Assembly: GCA_036877525.1 (NCBI GenBank)
Contig: JAZGTH010000107.1
Location: 551,001-615,000 of the forward strand
DNA: 64,000 nt
Origin: Chromobotia macracanthus
Taxonomy: Eukaryota; Chordata; Actinopteri; Cypriniformes; Botiidae
Direction of reading: 5' to 3'
Below the pieces are notes generated by a model that worked only from the letters and a program-made list of their open reading frames with translations, did not search any database and was not told the origin of the DNA. Positions 1-12,371 of the stretch are shown one piece after another. A program made the position numbers and the translations under genes. Within the stretch, counting starts at the first letter, position 1. The number at the start of each line of letters is the position of its first letter.

Positions 1-3000
1 TTCTTTATCATGGTGTTTGCGGTAGTCTGCTGCATCCTCCATAAATTATGCCTCAGAGCAGGACTGAAAGATGAGGAGCTGCACAGATCTTTAAAACCGT
101 GTTTGTGACATTACATGATGTGCATAATTCCTATGTAAGTTATTTATGAGCAGGGGAGGGGCTTTATAAGGCTGTAAGAGAACAGCTCAAATTTCTATGT
201 ATTGTAGAGGCAACAGTCATGGTGTGAGCTCATTCAAAGTCTTATAAATACTGCACTGCACAGGAGTATCGTTTTTTTTACCCCTGTTCACAGCAACACC
301 CCCTAGTGAGAAGGTACAATGTAGGGTGTCCATCTCTTCTGGATCTTATGGATCTTATTTTGCCCAAGTCAGGTTAGATTAATAAAATTACAATGGGAAA
401 AAATAATCTTTAAGCATGAAAATTCTTGCCATAAAAGACATTTTTATAATTTACGAATTTGATTATGAGCCTTTCAGAGTTTTAAGCTTTACTTTTAGTC
501 AAGTGACATCTTTGAAACACAGCCGCTATTTACTTTTGAAAAGCATACATTGCTGTGCTTATTCTTACATTGTGCACTTAGAGGATGATGCAAGTGTGAA
601 TTATTAAGACGGGGGGTGGGATGGGCACATGCAAATGAATCTTATTTGGACAAGTTTTTCAATGGAGATCTATCACTTCAGGTAAAAACGCCTCAATCTA
701 AATATAAACTGCATGCATACATGATTGACAATAAGATCTGACATCAGAGCATCATTTGCATCTTTATTTTGCTTTCAGGTGAAAGGACTGAACTGTAGGT
801 CTGAAACAATGAGTCTGTGAGGACAGAGATCATCACAAATGTGTAAAAGGTTCATGCATGGAGCCAACAAATGTATATTGCTGTGTTAATCAAATGAGTA
901 ATCCTTGAAACTATTGGTAGATAAGTGTGAAGTTGTGAGGGGTAATAACTTACTGTGGCAGAACACCTTAAAACAATTCTGTGCAACAACTGTACTCAGT
1001 TATGTGGTGTATATCTGTGCCTCCCCTGACATCACTAACAAATAAATACAATTGTACTGTAGTAATGCCATGGTATCACTGTATTCCATGTACCATGTAT
1101 TTTCGTGGTATTTTTGAAGTACAGTTGACTAACGTGTACATACAATGGTATATAAAACTGATAGTCAGTATGATGCCATTACTATAATAGTATCAACACA
1201 GCACTTTACAGAACAGATATATCAAATGCCACTGTCAACTCTTCCTTCACATTTGAATAGTAAATATAAGTTTTAGTTTTACCTATGGCAAAAGAAAGTG
1301 CCCTCACGGTTTACACAGAATCACACAATGTATGGAGTACAGCAAATGCAGTCTCTTATGCTCAAGGGTGTATACATCTGATAAAGCAGTGGCGTGTATT
1401 AACATTTATAAATGACAGCGCACGGCTGTGTGAAAGTGATAAATGTTCGGCAGAATAGTGGTCTGATAGATAAATCGAGCTTGAACGCACAGCAGTGTAG
1501 GCTGACCTGAGAACAGCCAGACAGGTAATTGGTTGGATGCAGAGTGTAATTCAGCTTCGACAAATCCCCTTCACAGCTGCCACCCTGTCTGAGAGAGTGA
1601 CTCAGGGGGGATGGGTGAGAGACAGATAGAGATTGAATATAATGATGGGGGTAGTAGAGGAATTGGGAGAAAGTGAATGAAAAATAGCATCCATGTTGGT
1701 GAGACTTGGTACATCTGGGGACGAATGAATAATGAGGAATATGGAAACAGAGATAAAGAAGAAAGTGGGAATGAATGACAAAGAAAGAAAAGGCAAATAT
1801 AGGCAAGTTAAATGAGTGGCATAGAATTTTGTGAGTTTTTTATGCCATATTCACATGATTTAATATAAATACATTGTAGCTGTTGTGACTATGGCGAATG
1901 TGTGTTATTCAGTGAATAACCTGCAAATCAGAAGTTTTGCTGATAGAGTTGACTTGTATATTTAGATAATTTTGTAATGTAATATCAACACTGGTTAGAA
2001 ACAGGCTTTAGATGGCACAGGTTTCAGTGCAAACCAAGTGAGTTTGGAAGTAAGACTATGAAAGCCAAACCCAGCCGTGTATTTGTCATGCAAAGCTGTT
2101 CCCCTCCTCCTGTCCTGTCTGCCCGAACACAATGCATGTGCCTGCGTTCCCAGGCTCCTCTTGCTCTCGGTGTCCTGGCGGGGGGAGAGTTACCCACTGG
2201 CTCTGACCAAACTGACCCTTGTCCTGCTTCAGCTAACTCACTCACTGACATGCAGCTGGCCCCGGACCTCCAGTGATCATCAATATTCATGCCTCATACA
2301 AAATTCATTCTCAGCACCACAGACGCTGAGACCAGAACTGTGGTGTTACATTCTCATTTCAAGACAATTATAAGGAGACTGACTTGTTAAAACGGGAATA
2401 TGTCTTACATAATATTTTATTAATAAAAATCTTAGTTTAAAAATATATTTTTACACACAGTAAAGTGGTGATTAATTGAATGGTACAAAAGTAAAGACTT
2501 AACTATTACTTAATAGCCTTAAGTGTGAGTTTGTTACAATTGAATGTTTATTCTCTGCTTCCGTTCAAAGTTGTTTACATGATTTTGCAAAGCACTGCGT
2601 ACATACAAAATATCTCTGCATTGTATCTTATCTCCATTTTACAATGGAGATAGCCCTAAGTGGAATAGTGGATATATACTTGCTCACATTTTTTGTCTCT
2701 TGTTCCTGGGTGATTAAAATAAAAGAGACATAATTATTGAAACCATGGGGCCTGACACTGTTACTTAAATCTGGTGATACTAATGATATGTATACATTTA
2801 AAATGAGTTGTGTTCAGTTTGGAAGCGATTGAAATGACACAACTGTGTGATTTCTGCCTAGTGAGGCAGAATGACTGCCTTCAAAAGGACAGCATAGCTG
2901 GGCCATTTTGAACTGTGTGCCACTGCTTTGTCTTCAAAGTGAAAACGCAGGCAAATTCCAGACTAAAGTCTGGGTTGTATCTATATTGTTGCAGATGTAT

Positions 3001-3690
3001 TTAGGTTTTTCCCATCCTGCGCTTCGTTTTACATTACGCTTCACAATGGCGTAGGTATGCACTGTAAACAAACAAATCAAAAGTGAACACAGAGTCAGTT
3101 TTGTCTGGGTAGTTATGTTTGCTGAAAATTGTTAAGAACTTATTTCCACAACGGTATTTGACAGCTGCATCTTCATAACATGATGACATTACACATCAGA
3201 CTACTACAAAAAATATTTAAGCACAATATAAGCATCATTTACCAATGCAGTGTAATAGATATTGATCAACAATTAGCTATTATTTAATTAATTTAATAGA
3301 GAAACAGGCTGTACATAAGATCATACAAATGCTGTTCGTATCAATATGACAATCAGTCTGTCAGTAGCAGGTTAGTAACCACTTTAGTCTATTTTGCCCC
3401 TGTTTGTCTTGCATGAGGGATAACTTGTAATGTTTTTGTCTAGCAATGCCCGTTTATTTTCCTCATAATTTGACTTTGCATCATGTTGGCAAAACATTTA
3501 ACATTAGTGAAATAGCAAAGCCACCATAAGTCGTGGTTAACCATCAGCTCTCCGGTTGTGTTTCAAAACCTAGCGAGTTAACTACATAGACAGCATTATT
3601 GGACGTCAAAAAAGCGTCCTGGGTTTAACTCATACATACACAATCATTTTTAGCTTTTTCGAAACGTGCCTATAATGCCCAGAATGCTAT
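1..3690. other. Intergenic region upstream of tnrc6a
   Basis: I see no gene that can be supported here. Open frames are at most 135 codons, overlap on both strands, and resemble no family I know. The DNA is AT-rich apart from a GC-richer block at about 2080-2280, where frames stay open on both strands, as expected by chance at higher GC. No tRNA, long repeat or full transposon was recognised. It probably contains distal regulatory DNA of tnrc6a or the 3' flank of a gene outside the window. Confidence 0.5.
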
Positions 3691-3699
3691 ATATTCCTA

Positions 3700-3981
3700 T
3701 GGCGCCTAAAAATGAACTCTAGATAGACAGGTCTTCCTGGGATTTGAAACACAGCCCATATACGGCCACCATTTTGGTGGTGAGTGTGTTGGGGAGGAAG
3801 TGCTCTGAGCGCAGCGGCTGAGCTCTTCCTGCAGTTACGGGGATGAATGCATGAATGCGAGAAGAAAATGGCGATCGAGCAGGACAAATGTTTCCCCTCC
3901 TAGACTCTGCAAATGTGTTGAATTTCTATAGCCTTACTATTTGCTTTCACTTCATCTCTACTGCACTTTAAACTACCAGAG
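3700..3981 (+). promoter_or_regulatory. tnrc6a: tnrc6a promoter and non-coding exon 1
   Basis: This is the likely transcription start region. Two YY1-type sites lie close together: GCCACCATTTTGG at 3765-3777 and AAAATGGCG at 3865-3873. YY1 sites near the start are typical of TATA-less housekeeping promoters. The exon ends at 3981 in a good donor (CCAGAG/gtgagt). The exact start is not visible. Short upstream ORFs occur, for example ATG 3869 to TAG 3904 (11 codons). The last two bases (AG) would complete an arginine codon with exon 2, as in the mammalian gene after its start ATG, but here the preceding triplet is CAG instead of ATG. Confidence 0.6.
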
Positions 3982-5717
3982 GTGAGTTTTGGCGATTCGT
4001 TCGTGTTTTGTTGGAGTTCCGCCATTCAAAAGCAGCATTAATGTATTCAGCAGCTTATCTGCGATATCTGAGCTGAGCTCAGCACTGAATATGTTTGGTT
4101 GAATGTTTCTGTCTTGCTGTCGTCTCCATGATAATTATTTGTTTTGCTTTTCTATGTGAAATACAAATATGTACTGTCGATATAATGTGTAAAATGTGAA
4201 AGTGCATGTCTTTGCGTTAGATTTGTTGATCACTCCACATAATGGCATCGAAGTGACATTGCGGTTGGTTTCATAAAATGCATAGTTACTGTTACTAAAC
4301 CAATATGTATAGAAAAAAGAAAGTCGAGGTTATAAATGTACAATATGTGCGATATATTTGTTTGATGGCACATCGCGTTAGTATGTATTTTTTGTTGGTG
4401 TATTCTAGAGTTAAATTGGTTTAATTTGGATATTTGATTCGACGACCTGCAACTTTTTTCGACGTCGACTCGTTTTTTCGGATAGTTGGCTAACAACAGT
4501 AACCTTTTCTAGAGAATAAAGCTGCGGTGTACGATCAAATACAAATTTGTGTCTATTTTGATGGTGCGAGTTGTAATTAAGTACTGTTTATTTCTTTAAA
4601 CAGTTTAGAGAAAGAGCTTTAACTAGCCAGCTGGTTTGTTAGCGCCCTTAGCTTGGTTTCTGAATTGCGCACATCGGGATAGATGCTTTCGTGAAATAAA
4701 TGTGATATTATTTAATAATGGGATAAACCGCAATATTTCGTTTAAACAACTCTTATCAGTTTATTATCCGCATGCATGACGCATTAGATTTTATTTTTAT
4801 ATTTCGTGTATAAGTACGCAGTCACGGTAGCTAGCACAAGCTCGGTAGAGAAAATGGTGAGAGAAATATTTCCGACAGCCAGAACAGTGCAAGCAATGAA
4901 TACGGAGGGCATGAAGTCACGCTTCTGCAAGTTAAAATTGTTTAGAAAGATGTTTTCATGTGGTTGTAATGTTTTAAGGGCAGGTCAAGGTTGTTGCTTT
5001 GCTCCGTTAGCAGCAGCAGCAGTTGCAGCTGAAGACAGTGATGGGGGAGGTGTCTCTGCTTTCTGTCTTCAGCCCATGATCATACACTTTAGACAAACAG
5101 CATTACTTGTTTCGTTGCTTTTTTTTTTACGAATTATGTTTGTTTGTGTGTTAGTTAATCACGTGTTCTTTCTGTTAAAATTAAAGAGAGGCTTAGGATT
5201 GCTCTGTTTAATTGTGACCACAGACATGCATATAATTTTTTATTACTCTGTGATTTACATGTCTACACATCTTTTCCTTATTTACTCAGTATGTAACCAT
5301 GAGAAAGCCTTAATGAGCTGTTTGTTGTTTTTTTGCGGCGAAAGGTGTATAATGTTTGTGAAGGCGATGTCGGTTGGGTTAATAACCCAACCAGTATTGC
5401 TTATGGACCGTGCATGTAGATGTTTCCCCAGAAATGAAACAGAAGTCTTTAAGAAGAAAAATTCCGTTTGGATTTATTCTGTGTGCTATACGATATCATT
5501 CTTAGGCTGTATGGTGTGAACATTGGCGTTGCATGGATGTGCCATGTATACTTGCATAAAAAGTGTATTTAGAGCCAGAGATATAGAGCTGGACTGTTAT
5601 TCCACCCTGATTTTGCCATGTTTATGTTGACAGAAAATTAGTCCATTTCGTCCTAAGTAAAAGAGGTTTTGTTTTAGTAAGTAGTTTTCACAGTTCCTTT
5701 ATGTTTCTTTCATTTAG

Positions 5718-5766
5718 AGAATTGGATGCTTTTGCCACCAAAGACATTTGAAGAGAAGCAACACAG
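5718..5766 (+). other. tnrc6a: tnrc6a non-coding exon 2 (relic of coding exon)
   Basis: A 49-base exon sits between acceptor tttcatttag and donor gtgagt. Joined to exon 1, one frame reads RELDAFATKDI, then TGA at 5749-5751. This matches the start of mammalian TNRC6A (RELEAKATKDV) at most positions and in the same exon phase. The homology and splice phase are seen directly. That the exon is now 5'UTR is inferred from the missing ATG and the stop. Confidence 0.6.
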
Positions 5767-7847
5767 GTGAGTAAGTGCTGTTACCACCCTGTAGTCCTTT
5801 TTAAGTGTATGGATGAGCACTGTGATTTTCTGAATCTTCTGTCCTTCTGGGCTTTTCCTATTCATGCCTATGCTGGATGACAGTAACAAAGCCAGGTCAA
5901 AGCAGCTGCTGGTGTAAGCAAATGCAGCTCACTTTGAATTAAAGGGGCTCTTAGTGCTGAGTAAGCTCTGCTGTTTTAAAATGTCCAGCAAAAAACAATG
6001 TTTGTGTAGCTTTTTGTGACTCTGTTATTGTAATCATGAGTCACAAACCCTTGCTTGTACTGTTTATTTCTGTCTGAGGTTGTTGTTGTTGTAAAATGCA
6101 ATAGATAAAGTCAAGAATTCTTTCATTTTATTTTGTTTTGTTGTGACGCTAAGAAGCATTGGTATATTGCCTAGCTGGCTTGTCTCTGAGTTAATCATAG
6201 ACAGTCTTTGAGTATCTCTTATCAGGGAAATGAACATTGGCCTGCGTAGTCATAACCACGTCCACACCTAACAATGCCAAGCACTCGCTAGACCATAACA
6301 CATTTGCTAGCAGACTTTGATGTGATGATATGCATGTAGATGTAGAATATTTAGCCTCTTAATGTATGAGAAAGTCAAACCTAAGGCTATAGGTTTGAAT
6401 TTGAGGAATTTGTGCTTTAATCATGCATTAAAAGTGTAAAAAATTACGTATATAAAGTTTTTTTTTGATTGTAATGAATTTTAGCTGTGATGGTATGATT
6501 TTCACTGGTCATCTTTTTAGCTGGGCTTGTTGTTGGTGCTTCATAAACAGATGACTCTGTCTTTGTGTGTTTGTGTATGGGAGGCTTCTGTTGTTGAGAT
6601 GGCCATCTGGTTAAACACTTTAAGGAGAAGAGGTTGTTCCTGGGGGAGGGGCAGGGCCGTGTCGTATCAAGCTATCTTGATAGGGTGACTTTACCCACTG
6701 GGAGTGTCTATATTCTGCTTTTCACATCAGTAACTTGTTTGGCCTTCTCCTGGTTTTATGAGTTTGACTGGTCCCCCAGTTGTTGTAACATAAGGCAGAG
6801 TTTTTCCCTACCCCCCTCATGTTTGCTAACTAGACTTCATTACAAGCTGCTATACCAGTAGTCACAGTTTTTATCGCAGTGTGTTTGGGTGTCAGTTAAT
6901 TTAGCTACACAAACATGCAGAGCTTAGTTCAACTTTCAGAGTCTGTCATATTTTCCTCTGGATGGTTTTGTTTTTAATGTGTAAGTTGATATGATGTCAC
7001 AATGTTTTGGGTATTTTGACATCTAAGACTGACCTATAAATGCAATGGTTTTGTATTAAGAGAGATTTTATTTGTCCTTTGGTCACAAAGTTCTCTTACT
7101 TTTAAGTCTTCCCCTCCAACCATCTTTTATAAAATTCAATGTGAGGGAGAACCTGACATTGTTTCACTGTGAAATTCATCAAATGCATATTGACTTTAAC
7201 TACAAATTTATTGTCTTAATAATAGTCAAAATAAATGTGGAGAATATGGTCATGATTTTTTTTGATGCACAGGCACCAATTAAGGCTACCAATCTTCTAA
7301 TACCATAAAATAATTAGTAATCATATCCAGTTAATTTTAGGGTTGTGAACACAAATGCAGAGGCATCCAGTGGCTTAAATAGCGACTGAATGACAGGTTA
7401 TTATCAATGAGAGAACCAGTTTACTAGATTAAAGAACCTAACCGCTCAAATTATAATTCATTATTATAAATTTACTGTTGGGAATCGGGTAAGGTTTTGA
7501 ATACTGATCTGTTATGTACTTGCTAAATAACTGAGTTTTGTTTATTTTAACCAAAAAAATGTCATGGATTGTTTTAGTTATCTCAGTTGGATCAAGTCAG
7601 TGGGCAGGTTTAGAGTGCAGGTAGTCAGTGGAACAGTGTTTGCTGGTTGATCCATAACAGTAGTTGGCTCTTCATGGAGAAGTAAGTTCCAATCTAATCC
7701 GTTAATGAGATTACAAGATGCTTTCTCCCTTTTACTTGGTGCGTTACTGCATTTATTTGGAGAGGTATCTGTGGGTAACTGTTAAGAATTGCTAGAATGA
7801 AGCCAAGATATTGTGTCTTATCTATCATTTGATCCTTTCATTTCCAG

Positions 7848-7937
7848 GGAAATCTTTAAAAAAACGGACGGAGTGTGGATGGAAGGTGGTGTAACGCACA
7901 GTGGAATGACAATTAGGAAGAGGAGGCTGGTGTAAAG
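7848..7937 (+). other. tnrc6a: tnrc6a non-coding exon 3 (degraded relic)
   Basis: A 90-base segment is flanked by tttccag and gtagga. In continuation from exon 2 it reads GNL and then hits TAA at 7857-7859, with TAG at 7914-7916. Its last codons resume the ancestral frame only after a one-base shift: TGT AAA G plus TG CCA of exon 4 gives CKVPE, against IKVPE in mammals. The mammalian lysine/glutamate-rich stretch encoded here is longer and no longer recognisable. The exon call rests on splice sites and the matching ends. It could be skipped in mature transcripts. Confidence 0.45.
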
Positions 7938-10019
7938 GTAGGAATCGTTGTCTGTGTACAGGGTCGAGTTGTGTTTTATTGGTCTCTTATTGGTAGTAAT
8001 TATCGTCATGGTCCATTGCCATGGCATCAGTTACTGTGCTTTGTTGCTAATTAAATGTTATCAATGTTTTTTTTTTTAAATTAGGATAGAAAAGCAAAGC
8101 TGTCTTATACACCATTCCTTGACTTTTATGCAGTTCAAGTCATATCATAGAAACTTGTCAGTGGGTGTAGCATTTTTCCACTGAGTGATGTGGAAAGGCT
8201 GATAGCTCCGGTCTTTATCTCTTGACCTTGTCTTCACTCTCACAGTAGCTTAGGGCTAAAGCCAGTGGCGTGACTGTAGCTCTGTTCAGTCTGGCAATAG
8301 CAACAGAGGTGTCCACAGTTCTGCAGTCTGATGTTTGTGATTTTGGTGATAGACAGTCCTTTTTTGTGTGTGTGTGTGTTCATGGAAATTTTTTCATGGT
8401 GAAATTTTAATGCAGTGAACTGAGTAAATTGACCTTTTTTTGTAAATGTGTAATGATTTTGATTATAACTCGGAGAGGACAATATGATAACCTAAAAGCT
8501 GCATTATGCTGAATCTTCACGATCTGCAGGCCAAAGATACAAGAATTATGTTGTCAGTATGAATCTCCACCCCTTCCTGGTTACCCTGGGTGACTTTTTA
8601 ACTTATCTGTTGGCCCAGATGTCCTTGTGTCTCGGCATGATACTAAGTAAATTAAACTTGAATTGGCCCTATTGGCTGCTCTGTGCACAGTGATATTTAA
8701 CTCACTTTTACTTTGACTAAACATTAAACATTACAATCACAATTACGTTTTGTTCCTTCTTTAATATTTTAATTCCAAAAAGTACAGCTGGAAAACGTCT
8801 GGTTGCCAAAGTTTCTAATCTTGTCTGTTTACTTTTCCTGACATCAAAGGTTTCATAAAATGTTAAACAGTTGTCTTTCTCTCAACAAAACTTTGGGGTC
8901 AAAAAATGGAAAACCTTCAAGAAATGATTTGTAGCATCTGTGATCTGCAATGAAGGTTTAGTTTGTTGACAATCACCTAGCTGTTGCTTGGCAATGGTTG
9001 TGCACAATACAGACGTCTGCTGGGGAGGAAGAGCCTTTGGCAGAGATGGTCTGCATTAACTCATCTGGGTTGGAAAAAGCCCTTAAATGTGCCAAAAGCA
9101 TAACTTCAGACACCACGTTGTCCTGAAAGAGCAGCTTGTCCTGTAGGCTCTAATAGTTGCAGATTACTGAAATAACTGACACCAAATATGGAAAGTAATC
9201 TCAAGTCAAGACCTGTTCATGCATGCTTGCTGTTTAAGACAAACTGCAGACTGGATCATTTTGGTTTTAAAAGACCTGGAAGTCATTTTGGGAGTGTTTT
9301 TGTTCACTTGCATCTGCCTTTGACAAATATTTGGACAGTCGTGAAGTGTACATTTTGTGCTTTTCATTTGACCTTGAAGAATGCACTTTGGAAATTCCAT
9401 AGTGTTCCTGTAAAGATTCACAATGATTTACTGTCAAATCAGTACCCAAATGAAATCCTACTTTCAGATTTTCTAGTCATCTAGTTCTTGCAGAACTAGA
9501 TTCGCCTCTGGTTCTTGCAATGCAGAAGATCTGCATGGTAGTCAACTTGTTGCAACGTGACCACCTGACTTCCTGTCATTCCACAACAAGCAAGTCAAAG
9601 CCGTTTGAACAGGAAGTTGCCCCCAAGAAAATGCAGACCTGTTGAATGGCAGAAGTATTGCTTTACACTTTTGTTTCCATTGAACTCCTCCACTAAAACA
9701 ATTAAAATAGTAAAGCAGACATAATGGAAAGTAAAAAAAAATCTTTCACACAGAGCCCATGGCTGAAGTCACTCTTGGGGCCCCCAGTATAGGGGAGTTG
9801 GTGGAGCTGGCAGGAGTTCCTCAAACAGTAAAATGACACCATGTCCTCCCATTTTTTTTTTCCTATGAAATGTGAAGAGAAGGAATAAACTAGATGTTTT
9901 TGTGGTTCTTTGTTTAACCTAGAGAGGTTGAACCTTTTATGTCTGAACCTTTAATAAATAAAGTTACTGTCTTCATGTATTAATATTATCAGGTTAAAAG
10001 TGAATCTAGTGTTCTTTAG

Positions 10020-10132
10020 CACCTATGGTGCCATGCCATGAACCCTGCAAACCGAACCGACCCGAACTGTGGCTCCAAAACTGATATGAATCGAACTGTG
10101 GCATTGGTATATTGTTACACCCCTAGTGTTTA
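10020..10132. mobile_element. hAT-like transposon end fragment
   Basis: In tnrc6a intron 3, the stretch with aaccgaaccgacccgaactg, gaatcgaactgtggc and then ttgttacacccctagtg resembles the common teleost hAT-derived terminal sequence whose terminal repeat is TAGGGGTGTAAC in the other orientation. Only one end is seen. No transposase frame. Confidence 0.45.
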
Positions 10133-11562
10133 GGTACAGGCGTCAGCTTTTTAATGCACTAAAGATAACATTGTTTTTCTTTGTATATTGAGCTCTTCTG
10201 GTCCCTTTGTTGCCAAGTGAAAATCTTTGAAAATCTGTTAAATCTCCTCACAGCTGTTATGTGAGAGGAATAATGGATTATGCTATTCTGCTTTTTCAGC
10301 ATATTTAATGAAGGTGAGTTGTGCTGAATGTTAGCTAGACAGTCTACCTGGTCTTGAGAGGTCAAGACGGTCTGTTAAAGGAATTTATAACACTCAGGGG
10401 TCTCTCAATTGGCCTTTTATGTTTTTTTTATGTGAAACTGAATTGATGTTCTGTGAGGTCATTCCTACAGAGGAAATTCCATAGCCAAAGCAATGTCTTT
10501 TAAGACTGAAGACACTGGTGGATATTTTAGAGAGTTAACAGTAGAGACAATTTTTTGAGAGCCTAGCAATATAAGCTAGCTTTGTAACACAAGATCTTCA
10601 AAGCACTCTTCAAAACCACGCCTTCTCCAAGACATTTAACACACTTCATCAGAAGATGTAAAAGTGAGTTACATTGACTTTCATGAAAGATTTACATATC
10701 TCAGCTCACCTGAAGGAAACATTCATGTTTTTTACTTTTAAAACACTGAAACAGCCTGAAAAAACCCCTTGGCTCTCAGAATATTTTAACTATATTATGT
10801 ATACAGTATTCTCCAAGTATATTTTTATGGGGCTGTATAGGGTTCTATAAATAAATTTCAGATATAAATAAATTTATGTTGGCACCATGCACAGTATACT
10901 GCTAGATTGAAAAGTGGTTCTTAGGAGGTGCTGTGTGTTGTCTTTGCCTGTAGTTTACAGTCTGTTTTAACTCTGTTTAAAACTTGTTGTTGTTGTAGTT
11001 GTAGTATTTACGTATCCTAAAACAGTATTAGCTGCCTGTGTTCTTACAGGTAATTTTTGTTGGCTTTATGACCAGTTGAAATAGTAGTAGTTGCAAATTG
11101 ATGCATATAAACATGGTAATTGTTTACATGGACTCACACAACTTTTATGGCCTACTAACAATTATTGTGATAATGTCTTATAAACTGTTAAAATGTAACG
11201 TCAACTGTGCAATACAAGGGTGGTGGACTCAGTGCTATACCATAATGTTGTAGAAACCTATTTAGAATGATTTCAGTTGTCTGGTTTTCAAAGTCCCAAT
11301 TGAAAGAAATTTGGGCAGATTATCCTTTTAATGTGTATCTTTAGAATATTGGCTTCAATCAATTTCTGATGCAGTTATAAATATGCTGTTTTCTGTTACT
11401 TTACTGTTGGGAGAGTTTTCAGGCTTCTTTATAAGCCATTTGACTGCTTTTTCTATGTGCTGAAATAGATGTTTGTAAATTAAAGTTTTAATTGCAAAGC
11501 TGTGTTATGAAAATATTTGTGCTTATTCATATAATAAATTCCTTTGGTTCTTTTGATTTCAG

Positions 11563-11880
11563 TGCCAGAACATATCAAGTCCAGTTTCAGCCAGCCTCAG
11601 TCTGCCAATTAGAACAAAAGCATCTCCACTGTAACTTGCGTCATCAGCAATGCCAAGAGGGCCCCAGCCAGCGGCCAGCCCCAAGCCCTGCCTCGGTACC
11701 CACTCTGTGAAGTCCCACCACATCTCTGTCAGCACAAACAGATACAGCTGTTAAAGTGTGGGCAATCCCTCACGGCACTTGCTGCCACCCTGGGAACTCA
11801 AGTGCAGCTCAACTCTAGCCAGCCAGGGGAGCTTACAACTGAGAGGTCTGTCCCACACTGCGCCCAAAGCCACCTCTCAG
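11563..11880 (+). other. tnrc6a: tnrc6a exon 4, formerly coding, with in-frame TAG
   Basis: Acceptor ttttgatttcag and donor gtatca bound 318 bases. The ancestral frame reads PEHIKSSFSQPQSAN, then TAG (11610-11612), then continues open. It includes NAKRAPASGQPQALPRYP, which is close to the mammalian TNRC6A segment before and after its polyglutamine tract (NAKRATAN...PQALPRYP). The polyglutamine expansion is absent. From 11613 the frame stays open to the exon end and runs without a stop, in phase, through exon 5 and the main coding sequence. I annotate it as 5'UTR because no ATG lies in that frame after the TAG. A non-AUG start or readthrough cannot be excluded. Confidence 0.6.
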
Positions 11881-12371
11881 GTATCAACACTCTGCAAAAT
11901 GACCTTGCCAGATACATTTTGTTCAGGTGTGCTGAGATGTGATATGACTCTTTCAACTCCACTTGACTTTTGTCAGTTTTGATTAAACACAGGAATTGTT
12001 GAAATGCAAGACATGAAATGGCTGTAAAAACCTGAATTAGTCAAATGTACTAACTGTACTATTTATTTATTTTTTAATAAATTGCTGTAAATTTTCCCCC
12101 TAAGACTAGAGTGTATGAGTGTACATATGATAGCAGTCATAGATCAGTAAAGCTCTGTTAGCTTTCAGGCTGTACTGTTAATTTATAATTTTTGGTTTTG
12201 TGTGTAATTGGGACTGACTTTGGTCAAATTTCATGTTCATGGTCTTTTTGTGACATTTAGGAAGGATCGCTGACAAATTTGTAGTTGTGTGTGTGTATAG
12301 TGTGTAGTACGTTTTTCTAAGCTCTTTTTATCCTGTTAGTGTCTCATGGTATTGCTCTTTGTTTTATAGGC

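Noticed and set aside
2024..2373. Overlapping 72-98 codon ORFs on both strands
   Set aside because: Open on both strands because of higher GC. No splice context or family similarity that supports a gene.
4806..5519. 237-codon plus-strand ORF in tnrc6a intron 1
   Set aside because: The longest open frame outside genes, but AT-rich, hydrophobic by composition, without a recognisable domain and just downstream of a strong donor. Most likely chance.
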